A DNA stretch of 64,000 bases from Gammaproteobacteria bacterium (GTDB lineage Bacteria > Pseudomonadota > Gammaproteobacteria > GCA-002705445 > GCA-002716945): the NCBI GenBank assembly GCA_018667355.1, contig JABIVC010000003.1, positions 1 through 64,000 of the forward strand, in the 5' to 3' direction. Positions 30,031 to 40,869 of the stretch are shown here, in pieces. The notes below the pieces were generated by a model. That model was not told the origin of the DNA. It worked only from the letters and a program-made list of their open reading frames with translations, and searched no databases. A program made the position numbers and the translations under genes. Numbering within the stretch: the stretch's first letter is position 1; each line of letters starts with the position of its first letter.

Positions 30031-30036
30031 TATAAT
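30031..30036 (+). promoter_or_regulatory. -10 box 8 bases before the lapA ATG
   Basis: A perfect TATAAT at 30031-30036 ends 8 bases before the lapA ATG (30045), so transcription would start at about the first codon. The -35 region is weak. The gap 29992-30044 shows no terminator for ihfB. Confidence 0.4.
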
Positions 30037-30044
30037 ATATAACT

Positions 30045-30341
30045 ATGTTTAGAGTTTTAATATTTCTTGTCACAGTATCTTTGTTAGCTTTGTCTGTAAC
30101 GATATCTATGCTTAATCCACTGGATTTAGAAATAGATTTGTATTTTCATAAATATACCGCTCCTTTACCACTTTTCTTATTCATAAGCTTTCTGATGGGG
30201 TCTTTTTTGGCGTTACTATTCTTCTTATCTGCGTATATAAAGCATAAACATGAAGCTATGAATCTAAGAAAATCATTAAAAACCAAGGAAGATGAAATTG
30301 ATAGTCTCAGAAGGAACCCGCTTAGAGATGATCACGAATGA
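30045..30341 (+). CDS. lapA: LapA domain membrane protein (YciS)
   Basis: LapA is a small inner-membrane protein that works with LapB to control LpxC and LPS levels. The 98-residue protein has two membrane helices (about 2-22 and 40-65) and a charged cytoplasmic tail with a coiled-coil, as in E. coli YciS. LNPLDLEIDLYFHKY matches the family loop. It overlaps lapB by an ATGA. Confidence 0.88.
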   Translation: MFRVLIFLVTVSLLALSVTISMLNPLDLEIDLYFHKYTAPLPLFLFISFLMGSFLALLFFLSAYIKHKHEAMNLRKSLKTKEDEIDSLRRNPLRDDHE

Positions 30342-31507
30342 CCTACATAGTAATTGGATTAACGTTGGTAATAGTATTATCAGCTTACTTTTATCTTAAA
30401 CCTAAACCAGCAGTAACAAAAAATATATTTAATGCTGAATATTATAGAGGCTTAAACTATTTATTAAATAATGAAGAAGAAAAGGCCTTTAAAATATTTG
30501 CTGCACTAATGGATGTTGACAGTTCTACTATTGAAACACATCTTGCTTTAGGTGGTTTATACAGGAAAAGAGGTGAGTTTGATAAGGCAATTTTAATTCA
30601 TCAGAACTTACTTTCAAGGCCTACATTAGAAATAGAGCTAAAGAATCAAGCTTTATATGAATTAGCTAAAGATTTTTTTTCTGCAGGACTGTATGACCGT
30701 TCAGAGAGGATATTTAAAAATTTATCTGAAATTAAAAGTTATAAAAATTCATCTTTAGAGTATTTGCTTAAGATATATGAGGTATCTAAAGATTGGGAAA
30801 AGGCTATAGAGCTAGTAAAATCTATGGATAGTATAATTAATAATGAAAAAACGTCAGTACTTCTCTCGCAATATTATTGTGAAATCTCTAATAATTATAA
30901 TAAGCAAAACCAAATTGAAAAATCTATAGCTATATCTAAGAAAGCACTGAAAACTAACATAGGCTGTATACGAGCAAATTATCAATTAGCTAAATATTAT
31001 TCAAAGAATGATATAGGGATATCAGTACAGTATTATTATTCTATAATTCTTCTAAATAAAAAGTTCTCAAAATATGTTGTCAGTAAGATAATATCATTAG
31101 CTAAAGAGATTCAGAACACGGGTTTAATTCTAAAAACACTAATGAATATATCTAAAATCAAAGAAATACCATTTATACCAGATATATATTTTTTTATTCT
31201 TTACGAGAAAGATAAGACGGAAGCAATGAACTATATTAATTCTTTTGACAGGAAAAATGTTATTGATAATTTTATAATAACACATACTCTTGCTTCAACA
31301 GAAGAACATACTAATCTTAATGGTATAGTCCATGACTTAGTTAATTCTTATAAGAATATTTTTTCATCAAGTTATTACTTTATTTGTAATAATTGTGGAT
31401 ATAAGTCTAATGAGTTAAACTGGATGTGTCCTAGCTGCAATACATGGGAAACAATAGTTCCTAAATCAGCCATTGATATAATAGTGGATGGAAAGAATAG
31501 TGAATAA
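30338..31507 (+). CDS. lapB: LPS assembly protein LapB (YciM)
   Basis: LapB recruits FtsH to LpxC and so limits lipid A synthesis. One N-terminal membrane helix (about 2-20) is followed by TPR-type repeats (about 30-330). A C-terminal rubredoxin-like zinc site follows, with paired cysteines in CNNCGYKS and CPSCNTW. All four metal cysteines are present. At 389 residues it equals E. coli LapB. The organism therefore very probably makes LPS. Confidence 0.93.
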   Translation: MTYIVIGLTLVIVLSAYFYLKPKPAVTKNIFNAEYYRGLNYLLNNEEEKAFKIFAALMDVDSSTIETHLALGGLYRKRGEFDKAILIHQNLLSRPTLEIELKNQALYELAKDFFSAGLYDRSERIFKNLSEIKSYKNSSLEYLLKIYEVSKDWEKAIELVKSMDSIINNEKTSVLLSQYYCEISNNYNKQNQIEKSIAISKKALKTNIGCIRANYQLAKYYSKNDIGISVQYYYSIILLNKKFSKYVVSKIISLAKEIQNTGLILKTLMNISKIKEIPFIPDIYFFILYEKDKTEAMNYINSFDRKNVIDNFIITHTLASTEEHTNLNGIVHDLVNSYKNIFSSSYYFICNNCGYKSNELNWMCPSCNTWETIVPKSAIDIIVDGKNSE

Positions 31508-32177
31508 TAAGATAATCGTTGCTTTAGATTATAGCGATATAAAACAAGCTCTCAGTTTGTCTGAAAAATTAGACCCAACATATTGTAGATTAAAGGTTGG
31601 AAAACAACTCTTCACGAAATATGGCCCAAGCATAGTAAGTGATCTTCAAAAAAATAATTTTGATATATTTTTGGATTTAAAATTTCATGATATTCCTACA
31701 ACAGTCTATAAAGCATGTGTTGAAGCATATAATCTTGGCGTATGGATGCTAAATATTCATCTTTTGGGTGGTTATGAAATGGCAATTGCAGCCAAAGAAG
31801 CCAGGGATAAAGTTAACAAGGAAGCTAAAATCATCGGGGTAACTCTATTAACTAGTCATTCCAATGATAGCATGTCTCATCTTGGTATGCAGTCGAGAGA
31901 TGATGTTGTTAAGGGTTTGTCAATGATTGCAAGCAAAGCAGAAATAGATGGAGTTGTATGCTCTCCTGGTGATATAAAGGCCATCAATACATTTAGTAAT
32001 AACCTAGATTTTGTTACTCCTGGGATTAGACTTGATAATGAAACAGATGATCACTCCAAGTCATACAATCCTAAAAGAGCTTTAGAATTAGGAAGCTCTT
32101 ACTTAGTTGTTGGTAGGCCAATAACGGAAGCTAATGATCCAATGAGCGTTATAAGTCAGATTAAATCGATGATTTGA
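31488..32177 (+). CDS. pyrF: Orotidine 5'-phosphate decarboxylase
   Basis: PyrF makes UMP from OMP. The catalytic Asp/Lys array is in FLDLKFHDIPTT near residue 65. IIVALDYSD opens the barrel and VTPGIR and VVGRPIT form the phosphate site. The start is ATG 31488 or, equally possible, GTG 31500; both lie inside lapB. The pyrF end converges on the kinase gene with a 17-base overlap. Length 229 is normal. Confidence 0.95.
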   Translation: MERIVNNKIIVALDYSDIKQALSLSEKLDPTYCRLKVGKQLFTKYGPSIVSDLQKNNFDIFLDLKFHDIPTTVYKACVEAYNLGVWMLNIHLLGGYEMAIAAKEARDKVNKEAKIIGVTLLTSHSNDSMSHLGMQSRDDVVKGLSMIASKAEIDGVVCSPGDIKAINTFSNNLDFVTPGIRLDNETDDHSKSYNPKRALELGSSYLVVGRPITEANDPMSVISQIKSMI

Positions 32178-33162
32178 ATTCATTTTGCATTTCTTTATAA
32201 TCATTCGCGTTATGAAACTTCGCACCATATATTTGTATGATTTTTGAAGCACAGTAATTTGCGAATTCCATCGACTCAAGAATATTCTTGTCTTTATATT
32301 TATGCATAAATGCTCCAAGAAACATATCACCAGCCCCCGTAAAGTCTTTAGAGTCAACTTGATGTCCATCAACTCTATGAGTTTCTTTGCCGTCATAGCA
32401 TATAGCTCCTTCACATCCTAATGTTATAATATACATATCAGTCAACCCTTTAAGAAATGTTTGAGCATCATTTAGATTATTTGTTTGTGAAAAATTTAAT
32501 GCTTCTTGTTCATTACAAAAAACTATATGAGCATTATTGTTAAAAAGTTTCATCATGTTATCTCTAAAAAATGAGACAATATTGGGGTCTGATAGGGTAA
32601 TAACAGTTTTTGTATCATTTTGATTGGCACTTTTTATTGCTGATATTCCTACATTAAGTGTTTCTTCTGATGTAACTAAATATCCTTCGATTAATAAATA
32701 AGTAGAATCTTTAATTGACTCTATACTTATATCATTTTCATTTAATAAACTTGATGACCCTAAATAGGTATTCATTGTTCTTTCATTATCAGGCGTAATT
32801 AAAACTAGACATTCGCCACTCTTCTGGTCATTAATTTTTGGGATTACAGTGTTCACGCCAGACTGATTTAGGCAATTAATAAAATTTAGCCCAGAATCAT
32901 CGTCTGATACTTTACCAGAAAAACATACATGATCGGAAAACTGAGCCATGGCATAAACTGTATTTGCTACAGACCCACCTGGTATGATTTTTTCTGGAGG
33001 CCTCATTGTTTTTAATTTCTCATGCAGGTCAAAGTGTTTATCGTATTCGTTTAGAAGCATACATCCTTTTTCAAGACCAAGATCTTCGAGGATCTGATCA
33101 TTAATTTTATATTCATAATCTAGTAATGCATTGCCGATACCATATAGCTTATATTTACTCAT
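32161..33162 (-). CDS. PfkB family sugar/nucleoside kinase, adenosine kinase-like
   Basis: A 333-residue ribokinase-fold protein. The N-terminus GIGNALLDYEY, the IIPGGSVANTVYAMAQF substrate segment and the DFTGAGDMFLGAF anion hole with catalytic aspartate are all present. The pattern resembles the adenosine kinase-like subgroup common in proteobacteria, but substrate cannot be fixed from sequence. It lies downstream of tRNA-Leu on the same strand and may share its transcript. An AAGGA directly precedes the ATG. Confidence 0.85.
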   Translation of the reverse strand: MSKYKLYGIGNALLDYEYKINDQILEDLGLEKGCMLLNEYDKHFDLHEKLKTMRPPEKIIPGGSVANTVYAMAQFSDHVCFSGKVSDDDSGLNFINCLNQSGVNTVIPKINDQKSGECLVLITPDNERTMNTYLGSSSLLNENDISIESIKDSTYLLIEGYLVTSEETLNVGISAIKSANQNDTKTVITLSDPNIVSFFRDNMMKLFNNNAHIVFCNEQEALNFSQTNNLNDAQTFLKGLTDMYIITLGCEGAICYDGKETHRVDGHQVDSKDFTGAGDMFLGAFMHKYKDKNILESMEFANYCASKIIQIYGAKFHNANDYKEMQNEFKSSI

Positions 33163-33201
33163 TCCTTATATTCCTTATAATAATTAATTAGATATTGAAT
33201 C

Positions 33202-33283
33202 TACTCCTACCCCGACTCGAACGGGGACATCCGAAGATACGAGATTTTGAATCTCGCGTGTCTACCAATTCCACCATAGGAGC
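33202..33283 (-). tRNA. tRNA-Leu (anticodon CAA)
   Basis: The minus strand gives an 82-nt class II tRNA: acceptor GCTCCTA/TAGGAGT, D arm with GGTGGAATTGGTAGACAC, anticodon stem GCGAGA/TCTCGT with loop TTCAAAA (anticodon CAA, reads TTG), a long variable arm containing CTTCGG, and T arm CCCCG-TTCGAGT-CGGGG. Discriminator A fits leucine. CCA is not encoded. Confidence 0.96.
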
Positions 33284-33294
33284 AGAAAATCATT

Positions 33295-33323
33295 ATTATA
33301 TCAGAATGAAGATTATTCATTAA
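33295..33323 (-). promoter_or_regulatory. Predicted promoter of tRNA-Leu
   Basis: On the minus strand TTAATG (33318-33323) and a perfect TATAAT (33295-33300) are 17 bp apart. The -10 ends 11 bases before the tRNA 5' end, which leaves a leader of about 4-5 nt for RNase P to remove. It may also drive the PfkB kinase gene. Confidence 0.45.
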
Positions 33324-33406
33324 ATATTTGTTCTTATAATATAAACAACGCGTTATAAAATTTTAAATATTAATAGTATATCTAAAATTATGATATTATG
33401 TTTTGT

Positions 33407-33607
33407 ATGGAAACGTTGCTTATTTATTTTGTTTTAATTTCTTTATTAGTCATTATAGGTGTCTATTTTTATAAACAAATCATGCTTTCCAAGCAAATAT
33501 CGCTCAAAGACACTACTCTTGAAAATATTGAAGAAAAGCTTAAAAAACATAAGTTAATCGGTGGAAGGCACAAGAGAACTAATAAGAAAAACCCTCCGAT
33601 TGTTTAA
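33407..33607 (+). CDS. Small single-pass membrane protein of unknown function
   Basis: A 66-residue protein from ATG 33407, or 69 from ATG 33398. A TATGAT at 33389-33394 favours the later start. Residues 3-23 form a hydrophobic helix, followed by a short charged stretch and a very basic tail (GGRHKRTNKKN). I recognise no family. It sits alone between tRNA-Leu and a convergent gene, and its stop codon directly abuts that gene's stop. Confidence 0.5.
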   Translation: METLLIYFVLISLLVIIGVYFYKQIMLSKQISLKDTTLENIEEKLKKHKLIGGRHKRTNKKNPPIV

Positions 33608-34051
33608 TTAAGAGTTTTCTTTTTTCGCTGATTGAGCTAATTTAGCCATTTCTGGGGTGTATGCTGCTCCTTGCCAGAGCATACTATAGACGATTTCTTC
33701 ATTACCATTTTCACATACATCAATAACTTTTTGAAACAAGGGCTGAAATGTGTCGCTTTTATGGGAATTTTCATGATCCTCATATGATGTCCAGAATGTT
33801 ATAATTAATGCTTCACGCCCCTTAAGTTCTGAGCTTAATGCTTTACCAATATTTGATCCTTCGTTGGATATTTGACCACTATTTAGAACAACCATGCCCC
33901 CAATAAATCCTGTATCCGAATGATATGTTTTAACATTTTCACACATCACTGCCACTCTTTCTTGAAGGTCGTCTAGCGTGTAGTTATCTTTGAGTATAAC
34001 TCTGTTAATTGTTACTATTCCATCATGCGGGAAGTTATTTATTAAGCTCAT
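33608..34051 (-). CDS. Putative dimeric alpha-beta barrel (monooxygenase-like) protein
   Basis: A 147-residue soluble protein. The strand-helix pattern with ALIITFWTSYEDHENSHKSD near residues 80-100 resembles antibiotic-biosynthesis-monooxygenase-type (ABM) ferredoxin-like folds, in which a W/F-x-S-xxD/E-H motif is common. No catalytic assignment is possible. It has no obvious operon partner and is transcribed away from queA. Fold confidence is moderate and function is unknown. Confidence 0.5.
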   Translation of the reverse strand: MSLINNFPHDGIVTINRVILKDNYTLDDLQERVAVMCENVKTYHSDTGFIGGMVVLNSGQISNEGSNIGKALSSELKGREALIITFWTSYEDHENSHKSDTFQPLFQKVIDVCENGNEEIVYSMLWQGAAYTPEMAKLAQSAKKENS

Positions 34052-34113
34052 GGTTTATTAAACCAAAGATGAGCTAAAAAATCAATATTAGAATATACTA
34101 ATATATAATTTTA

Positions 34114-34141
34114 TTGACATAAGATAGATTAAAAGTATTAT
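34114..34141 (+). promoter_or_regulatory. Predicted promoter of queA-tgt-yajC-secDF
   Basis: A perfect -35 TTGACA (34114-34119) is followed after 16 bp by TATTAT (34136-34141). The queA ATG is 11 bases beyond the -10, so the leader would be only about 5 nt. This is the best -35 match noted in the window. Confidence 0.55.
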
Positions 34142-34152
34142 TTTGCATTATT

Positions 34153-36275
<2,123 letters not shown>

Positions 36276-36288
36276 AAATGAGGTTAAT

Positions 36289-36612
36289 ATGGATTTTATA
36301 AATATAGCACATGCAGCTACAGATACTCAGGAACCATCAGCTTTAGGATTCCTATTACCAATTTTTATTCTGATTCTAATGTATTTTGTATTAATTAGAC
36401 CACAGTCAAAAAAACTTAAAGAGCATAAGATGATGCTAGAAGAGTTGAAGGTAGGAGATGAAGTTTCTACGATTGGAGGAATACTCGGTATAATTCTGAA
36501 GATTGGAGAGTCTTATATTCAACTTAAAATTTCTAATGATGTTGTAATTAAACTTCAAAAATCTTCAGTTAGCAAAATATTGCCTAAGAATTCTCTGGAG
36601 TCAATAAAATAG
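36289..36612 (+). CDS. yajC: Sec translocon accessory subunit YajC
   Basis: YajC binds SecDF at the inner membrane. From ATG 36289, with GAGG 8 bases before it, the protein is 107 residues with one membrane helix (about 20-40) ending FVLIRPQSKKLKEHK, the family signature. The cytoplasmic part holds LKVGDEVSTIGGILGII. An in-frame ATG upstream inside tgt is less likely. Confidence 0.95.
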   Translation: MDFINIAHAATDTQEPSALGFLLPIFILILMYFVLIRPQSKKLKEHKMMLEELKVGDEVSTIGGILGIILKIGESYIQLKISNDVVIKLQKSSVSKILPKNSLESIK

Positions 36613-36613
36613 C

Positions 36614-38404
36614 ATGACATCATACCCTCGCTGGAAGTTTATCATGGTTGCTTTGGTACTTATCGTATCCATCATATATTCTATTCCGAATCTATATACT
36701 TCGCATCCAGCATTAGAGGTTATTGATAGCGAAGAGATTAATTTGTCTCAGGTAATTAATGTCATTGATTCTAAAATCAAACCTGAAAATGTAATCAGTA
36801 AAGACAATAAATTTATATTTAAGTTTAGTAATTCTAAAAAACAATTAGAAGCATATAATAAACTAAGCTTGTCAAATATCAGAACAGATTATACATTGAC
36901 TAGTTATACCAATTTACCTGATTGGTTAAATTCTATTAATGCTTATCCTATGTTTTTAGGTTTAGATCTCAAGGGCGGTGTACATTTTTTACTTCAGGTT
37001 GATAGGGATAATATTAAAACAAATTTACTCAGAGAAATTAGTGATGAAGTTAAGGATCTTATGATTGAAAATAAGTTTAGATATGATTCATTTTATAAGA
37101 CTAATGACAAAATTATTGTTAATTTTGATACTGAAAAACCCATTGATGAAATTATCAAAATTACAAAAGAGACGATACCAGACATAGTAGTATCTAAAAT
37201 TACTAATGGTAAAGAAATAAATCTTGAAATCATACCTTCTGAGGATTTAATCAGCAGAGATATTGATAGTTCTGTGGCAAAAAATTTAACAATCTTGCGC
37301 AGCAGAGTGGACGAATTAGGAGTGGCTCAACCCATACTTCAAAAACAAGGCAAAGATAGAATCATTGTTCAACTACCAGGATTGCAAGATTCTACGAGAG
37401 CTAAAGGAATACTTGGCTCTACCGCAACATTGGAATTTAGGCTAACTAAAGGTACACCAGAAGATTGGTATGCTTCTAAAATATCTGGTACACCAGTTAT
37501 TAATTCATCAGTTTTATATAAACATCGTGATAACTCACCTGTGTTACTCTCGCGGAAGGTTATTGTAGCTGGTGAAGACATTAAAGGTGCTAATAGTGGA
37601 TTTGATTCATCAACAAATACACCAGCAGTTTTTGTAAACTTAAGTGATTATGGTGCTTCACGTATGCTTGAGACTACGTCTAAAAATATCGGTAGTAGAA
37701 TGGCTGTGATATTCGTTGAAAAAAATAAAAAAGAAGTAATAAATATTGCGGTAATAAGAGAGGCTTTTAGTAAAAGCTTTCAAATCACAGGTCTAGATAT
37801 AAATGAGGCAACTGATTTAGCTATATTATTGCGATCTGGTGCCTTAAGCGCACCTATGGAAATTGTTGAAGAAAGAACTGTGGGTCCAAGTCTAGGAGCA
37901 TCTAATATTTTAGCAGGTAAAAATTCAATGTATTTTGGCGTATTTTTGGTTGGATTATTTATGCTAGCCTATTATAGATTATTTGGGTTAATAGCAAATA
38001 TCGCACTTGTTGCTAATATAATAATTATTACAGCTATACTCTCAATTTTTCAAGCTACATTAACGTTGTCTGGAATAGCCGGAATAGTTCTAACAGTAGG
38101 TATGGCAGTTGATGCAAATGTTTTAATTTTTGAGAGAATTAGAGAGGAAATTACTAATGGGAACACTCCAAATGCAAGTATATATGCAGGCTATAAAAAA
38201 GCTTTCTCAACAATTTCAGATGCTAATATCACAACATTGATAGCTGCCATAGCGTTACTGACAATCGGAACTGGGGCAGTAAAAGGGTTCGCTATAACAC
38301 TAGTGATTGGAATATTATCTTCTATGTTCACGTCTATCGTTGGAACACGAGCACTAGTAAGTCTCATCTATGAACGAAAAAATAATAAAGGTCTCTCAAT
38401 ATAA
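36614..38404 (+). CDS. secD: Protein translocase subunit SecD
   Basis: SecD with SecF uses the proton gradient to pull exported proteins from SecY. N-terminal helix (about 8-24), then a periplasmic P1 domain with YPMFLGLDLKGGVHFLLQVD, and a C-terminal RND-type six-helix region from about residue 430. That region has GIVLTVGMAVDANVLIFERIREE. The 596-residue length is close to E. coli SecD (615). It shares one base with secF. Confidence 0.96.
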   Translation: MTSYPRWKFIMVALVLIVSIIYSIPNLYTSHPALEVIDSEEINLSQVINVIDSKIKPENVISKDNKFIFKFSNSKKQLEAYNKLSLSNIRTDYTLTSYTNLPDWLNSINAYPMFLGLDLKGGVHFLLQVDRDNIKTNLLREISDEVKDLMIENKFRYDSFYKTNDKIIVNFDTEKPIDEIIKITKETIPDIVVSKITNGKEINLEIIPSEDLISRDIDSSVAKNLTILRSRVDELGVAQPILQKQGKDRIIVQLPGLQDSTRAKGILGSTATLEFRLTKGTPEDWYASKISGTPVINSSVLYKHRDNSPVLLSRKVIVAGEDIKGANSGFDSSTNTPAVFVNLSDYGASRMLETTSKNIGSRMAVIFVEKNKKEVINIAVIREAFSKSFQITGLDINEATDLAILLRSGALSAPMEIVEERTVGPSLGASNILAGKNSMYFGVFLVGLFMLAYYRLFGLIANIALVANIIIITAILSIFQATLTLSGIAGIVLTVGMAVDANVLIFERIREEITNGNTPNASIYAGYKKAFSTISDANITTLIAAIALLTIGTGAVKGFAITLVIGILSSMFTSIVGTRALVSLIYERKNNKGLSI

Positions 38405-39306
38405 TGTTCAAAATTATCAACTCATCTATTAATTATAATTTTTTAGGACAAAGAAAAATTGCTATTGCTATTTCTATTTTTTTGATAGTGATAAGCTTAG
38501 CTAGTTTTGCAATAAAAGGCTTAAACTGGGGAATTGATTTCTCCAGCGGATATATTGTTCAGTTAAAGTTTGAAAAAGAAGTAAATGTTTCAGAAATAAG
38601 AACTATCTTTGAAGATAATGGTGTCACTGACTCTGTCATGCAGTCATTTGGTTCGAATAATGAAGTAATTATTAAACTCAAGGAGGAGAGTAATTTCAAT
38701 AAAGAATCAGTTAATACATTCCTTATAGACACATTATCTAGCAAACATCCCTTTAAAATACTTAAACTTGATTTCGTAGGAGCGCAGATTGGTGATGAGC
38801 TCAGAGAGAAGGGTGAATGGGCTATGCTAGTAGCTCTACTAAGCATCCTTGTCTATATTGGCTTTCGTTTTGAATTCCTTTTCGGCATTGGTGCAATAAT
38901 AGCTTTAATTCATGATGTGGTTATAACTCTAGGCTTGTTTTCTCTTTTTCAGATTGAATTTGATTTGAGCGTACTTTCAGCTATTTTAGCAGTCATTGGT
39001 TACTCATTGAATGATACGATTGTTGTTTATGACCGCATTAGAGAAAATATTAATGTAATAAAAAGTAATTCTTATATAGATATATTGAATATATCTATTA
39101 ATCAAACTCTCACCAGGACTATTATTACATCAATGACAACATTATTCGTTTTAATTTCACTCTTTGTATTAGGTGGCCCAGCGGTCGAGCATTTTGCCTT
39201 AGCTATGATGATTGGGATTCTAATAGGTACTTATTCATCTATATTTGTAGCGAGTACAAGCTTATACTTCCTAGGAGCAAACGCTGAGCAGAGGAGTGAT
39301 ATTTAG
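38404..39306 (+). CDS. secF: Protein translocase subunit SecF
   Basis: SecF completes the SecDF complex. The 300-residue protein has the N-terminal helix and GLNWGIDFSSGYIVQL (family GxDFxGG region). The C-terminal membrane half includes AVIGYSLNDTIVVYDRIREN. It starts within the secD stop and converges on suhB with a 4-base overlap. Confidence 0.96.
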   Translation: MFKIINSSINYNFLGQRKIAIAISIFLIVISLASFAIKGLNWGIDFSSGYIVQLKFEKEVNVSEIRTIFEDNGVTDSVMQSFGSNNEVIIKLKEESNFNKESVNTFLIDTLSSKHPFKILKLDFVGAQIGDELREKGEWAMLVALLSILVYIGFRFEFLFGIGAIIALIHDVVITLGLFSLFQIEFDLSVLSAILAVIGYSLNDTIVVYDRIRENINVIKSNSYIDILNISINQTLTRTIITSMTTLFVLISLFVLGGPAVEHFALAMMIGILIGTYSSIFVASTSLYFLGANAEQRSDI

Positions 39307-40082
39307 CAAATCTCAGGCAATATTTTTTTATGCAACCATTCTTTAGATGCAATTAATGTCTTAGAGTTATAAATATCATCACCACCTTTAAAATCTGTAA
39401 CAAATACACCAGACTCTCTACAAATAAGTATACCCGCGGCTGATTCCCAAATACTTATATCTGGATATATTATTAAATCAACATTACCTTCTGCCATATA
39501 TACTAACTCAGTTGATTTTGAACCTATAACCCTTTCCTTTCCATCTAGCATATTCTCAATATTTAATTTAATTTTTGAGTCATTGATTACATATAATATT
39601 TTGGCTTTAGAGACGCTCCTATTACGTATTTTAACATTCTCATGAATAGCTCCTTCGCCTTTAATTGCAGTTACTAAATCATCTTGAATAGGGTTATAGA
39701 TTATTGCTGCCTCTGCGACACCTTTGTAAAATATAGTAATAGAAATATTAAACAATGGAAGTTTATTAACAAAATTATCATAACTATCAAGAGGGTTTAT
39801 GACCCATACATACCTTTCTTTATCATCATCAATATTATTTATCACATTTCCTTCGCCAGCAATGCTGTTAACTATTTTATAGTCGATATAGGTTGGACCT
39901 AGTGTATCAGTATCACCATATGGATAAGAGTCAGCGATAACCTCTGCTATATGTTGATATAGTAAATCACCAATTTTGTCATAAGACCTCAGATCATCCT
40001 GATCTTTCGATTTATATATCTTTGAAATAATCTCTGAAGCTGACCTGCATGCTTTTAATGCTATATTTAATCTTGGTTGCAT
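39303..40082 (-). CDS. suhB: SuhB-type inositol monophosphatase homologue with degraded active site
   Basis: The 259-residue protein follows E. coli SuhB throughout (MQPRLNIALKACRSAS start, FNISITIFYKGVAEAAIIYN core, and an IWESAAGILICRESG C-terminal half). The metal motif DPLDGTTNF reads NPLDSYDNF, so one metal aspartate is Asn and the Gly-Thr is lost. The later WD is WE, and the GSND/VDK motif is gone. In E. coli SuhB the Nus-like role in rRNA antitermination does not need phosphatase activity. This copy therefore probably keeps only that role. It is divergent from trmJ. Confidence 0.82.
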   Translation of the reverse strand: MQPRLNIALKACRSASEIISKIYKSKDQDDLRSYDKIGDLLYQHIAEVIADSYPYGDTDTLGPTYIDYKIVNSIAGEGNVINNIDDDKERYVWVINPLDSYDNFVNKLPLFNISITIFYKGVAEAAIIYNPIQDDLVTAIKGEGAIHENVKIRNRSVSKAKILYVINDSKIKLNIENMLDGKERVIGSKSTELVYMAEGNVDLIIYPDISIWESAAGILICRESGVFVTDFKGGDDIYNSKTLIASKEWLHKKILPEIC

Positions 40083-40083
40083 A

Positions 40084-40112
40084 TTGTTTTAATTCAGTAA
40101 AATAACCATAAT
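40084..40112 (+). promoter_or_regulatory. Predicted promoter of trmJ, start at or next to the ATG
   Basis: TTGTTT (40084-40089) and CATAAT (40107-40112) are 17 bp apart; the -10 ends 8 bases before the trmJ ATG. The predicted transcript starts at about the first codon. The site fills the 38-bp gap between the divergent suhB and trmJ. Confidence 0.45.
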
Positions 40113-40120
40113 ACTACAAT

Positions 40121-40834
40121 ATGTTTTCAAATGTTCATATAGTTTTAGTTAATACATCTCATCCGGGAAATATCGGATCAACTGCTCGTGCTATGAAAAC
40201 CATGGGTTTTAAAAAATTAATCCTAGTCAATCCAAAAGAATTTCCATCTGAAAAATCTAATGCATTAGCAGTAGGTTGCACCGACGTTCTCAAGACAGCA
40301 AAAGTGTTTCCTAGTCTTGATGTTGCTATAGGAAGCAGTAATATCAATATAGGACTATCTGCAAGAACCAGAAAAGCTTCAATACCCGTGTTAAGTGTTG
40401 ACGATTGCGTTAAATATGTCTTATCAAATAATAGCTTGAAGTATAATATTATTTTTGGTAGTGAAGCCTCAGGTTTATCAAACAGTGATTTACTTAAATG
40501 TGATTATATAGTTTCAATACCAACATATAAAGATTATAGCTCTTTAAATCTATCAGCTGCTGTTCAGTTGATTACTTATGAGCTTTATCAGAAATCAAAT
40601 ATACATAAATTAATTACTAAAAAATCTACTAGTTATGCAACTACAAAAGAAAAAAACTATTTCATTGAATCTTTGATAGATCTTATGAATGAAACTAACT
40701 TTATGAGCGTCAAAAATTCTAAGTCATTGACTAAAAAAATACATATATTATTTAATAAGGCTAACCTTGAATCTGATGAGGTTAATATGTTGCTTGGAAT
40801 GATTAATTCTATCTATAAAAAGCTCAATAAATAG
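40121..40834 (+). CDS. trmJ: tRNA (cytidine/uridine-2'-O-)-methyltransferase TrmJ
   Basis: TrmJ methylates the ribose at position 32 of tRNAs. SPOUT motifs are visible: VNTSHPGNIGSTARAMKTMG near the N-terminus, IIFGSEASGLSN and the knot end YSSLNLSAAVQLITYEL. The 237-residue length and the suhB-trmJ-iscR linkage match E. coli and Pseudomonas. Confidence 0.95.
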   Translation: MFSNVHIVLVNTSHPGNIGSTARAMKTMGFKKLILVNPKEFPSEKSNALAVGCTDVLKTAKVFPSLDVAIGSSNINIGLSARTRKASIPVLSVDDCVKYVLSNNSLKYNIIFGSEASGLSNSDLLKCDYIVSIPTYKDYSSLNLSAAVQLITYELYQKSNIHKLITKKSTSYATTKEKNYFIESLIDLMNETNFMSVKNSKSLTKKIHILFNKANLESDEVNMLLGMINSIYKKLNK

Positions 40835-40863
40835 TTGATAAGATTACTAGGTTATAGGATAAT
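40835..40863 (+). promoter_or_regulatory. Predicted promoter of the isc operon, start at or next to the iscR ATG
   Basis: TTGATA (40835-40840) and GATAAT (40858-40863), each 5 of 6 to consensus, are separated by exactly 17 bp. The -10 ends 6 bases before the ATG of iscR, predicting a leaderless mRNA. IscR represses its own promoter in E. coli, so an operator would be expected to overlap here; no convincing type 1 IscR site was recognised. Confidence 0.55.
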
Positions 40864-40869
40864 TACTCT

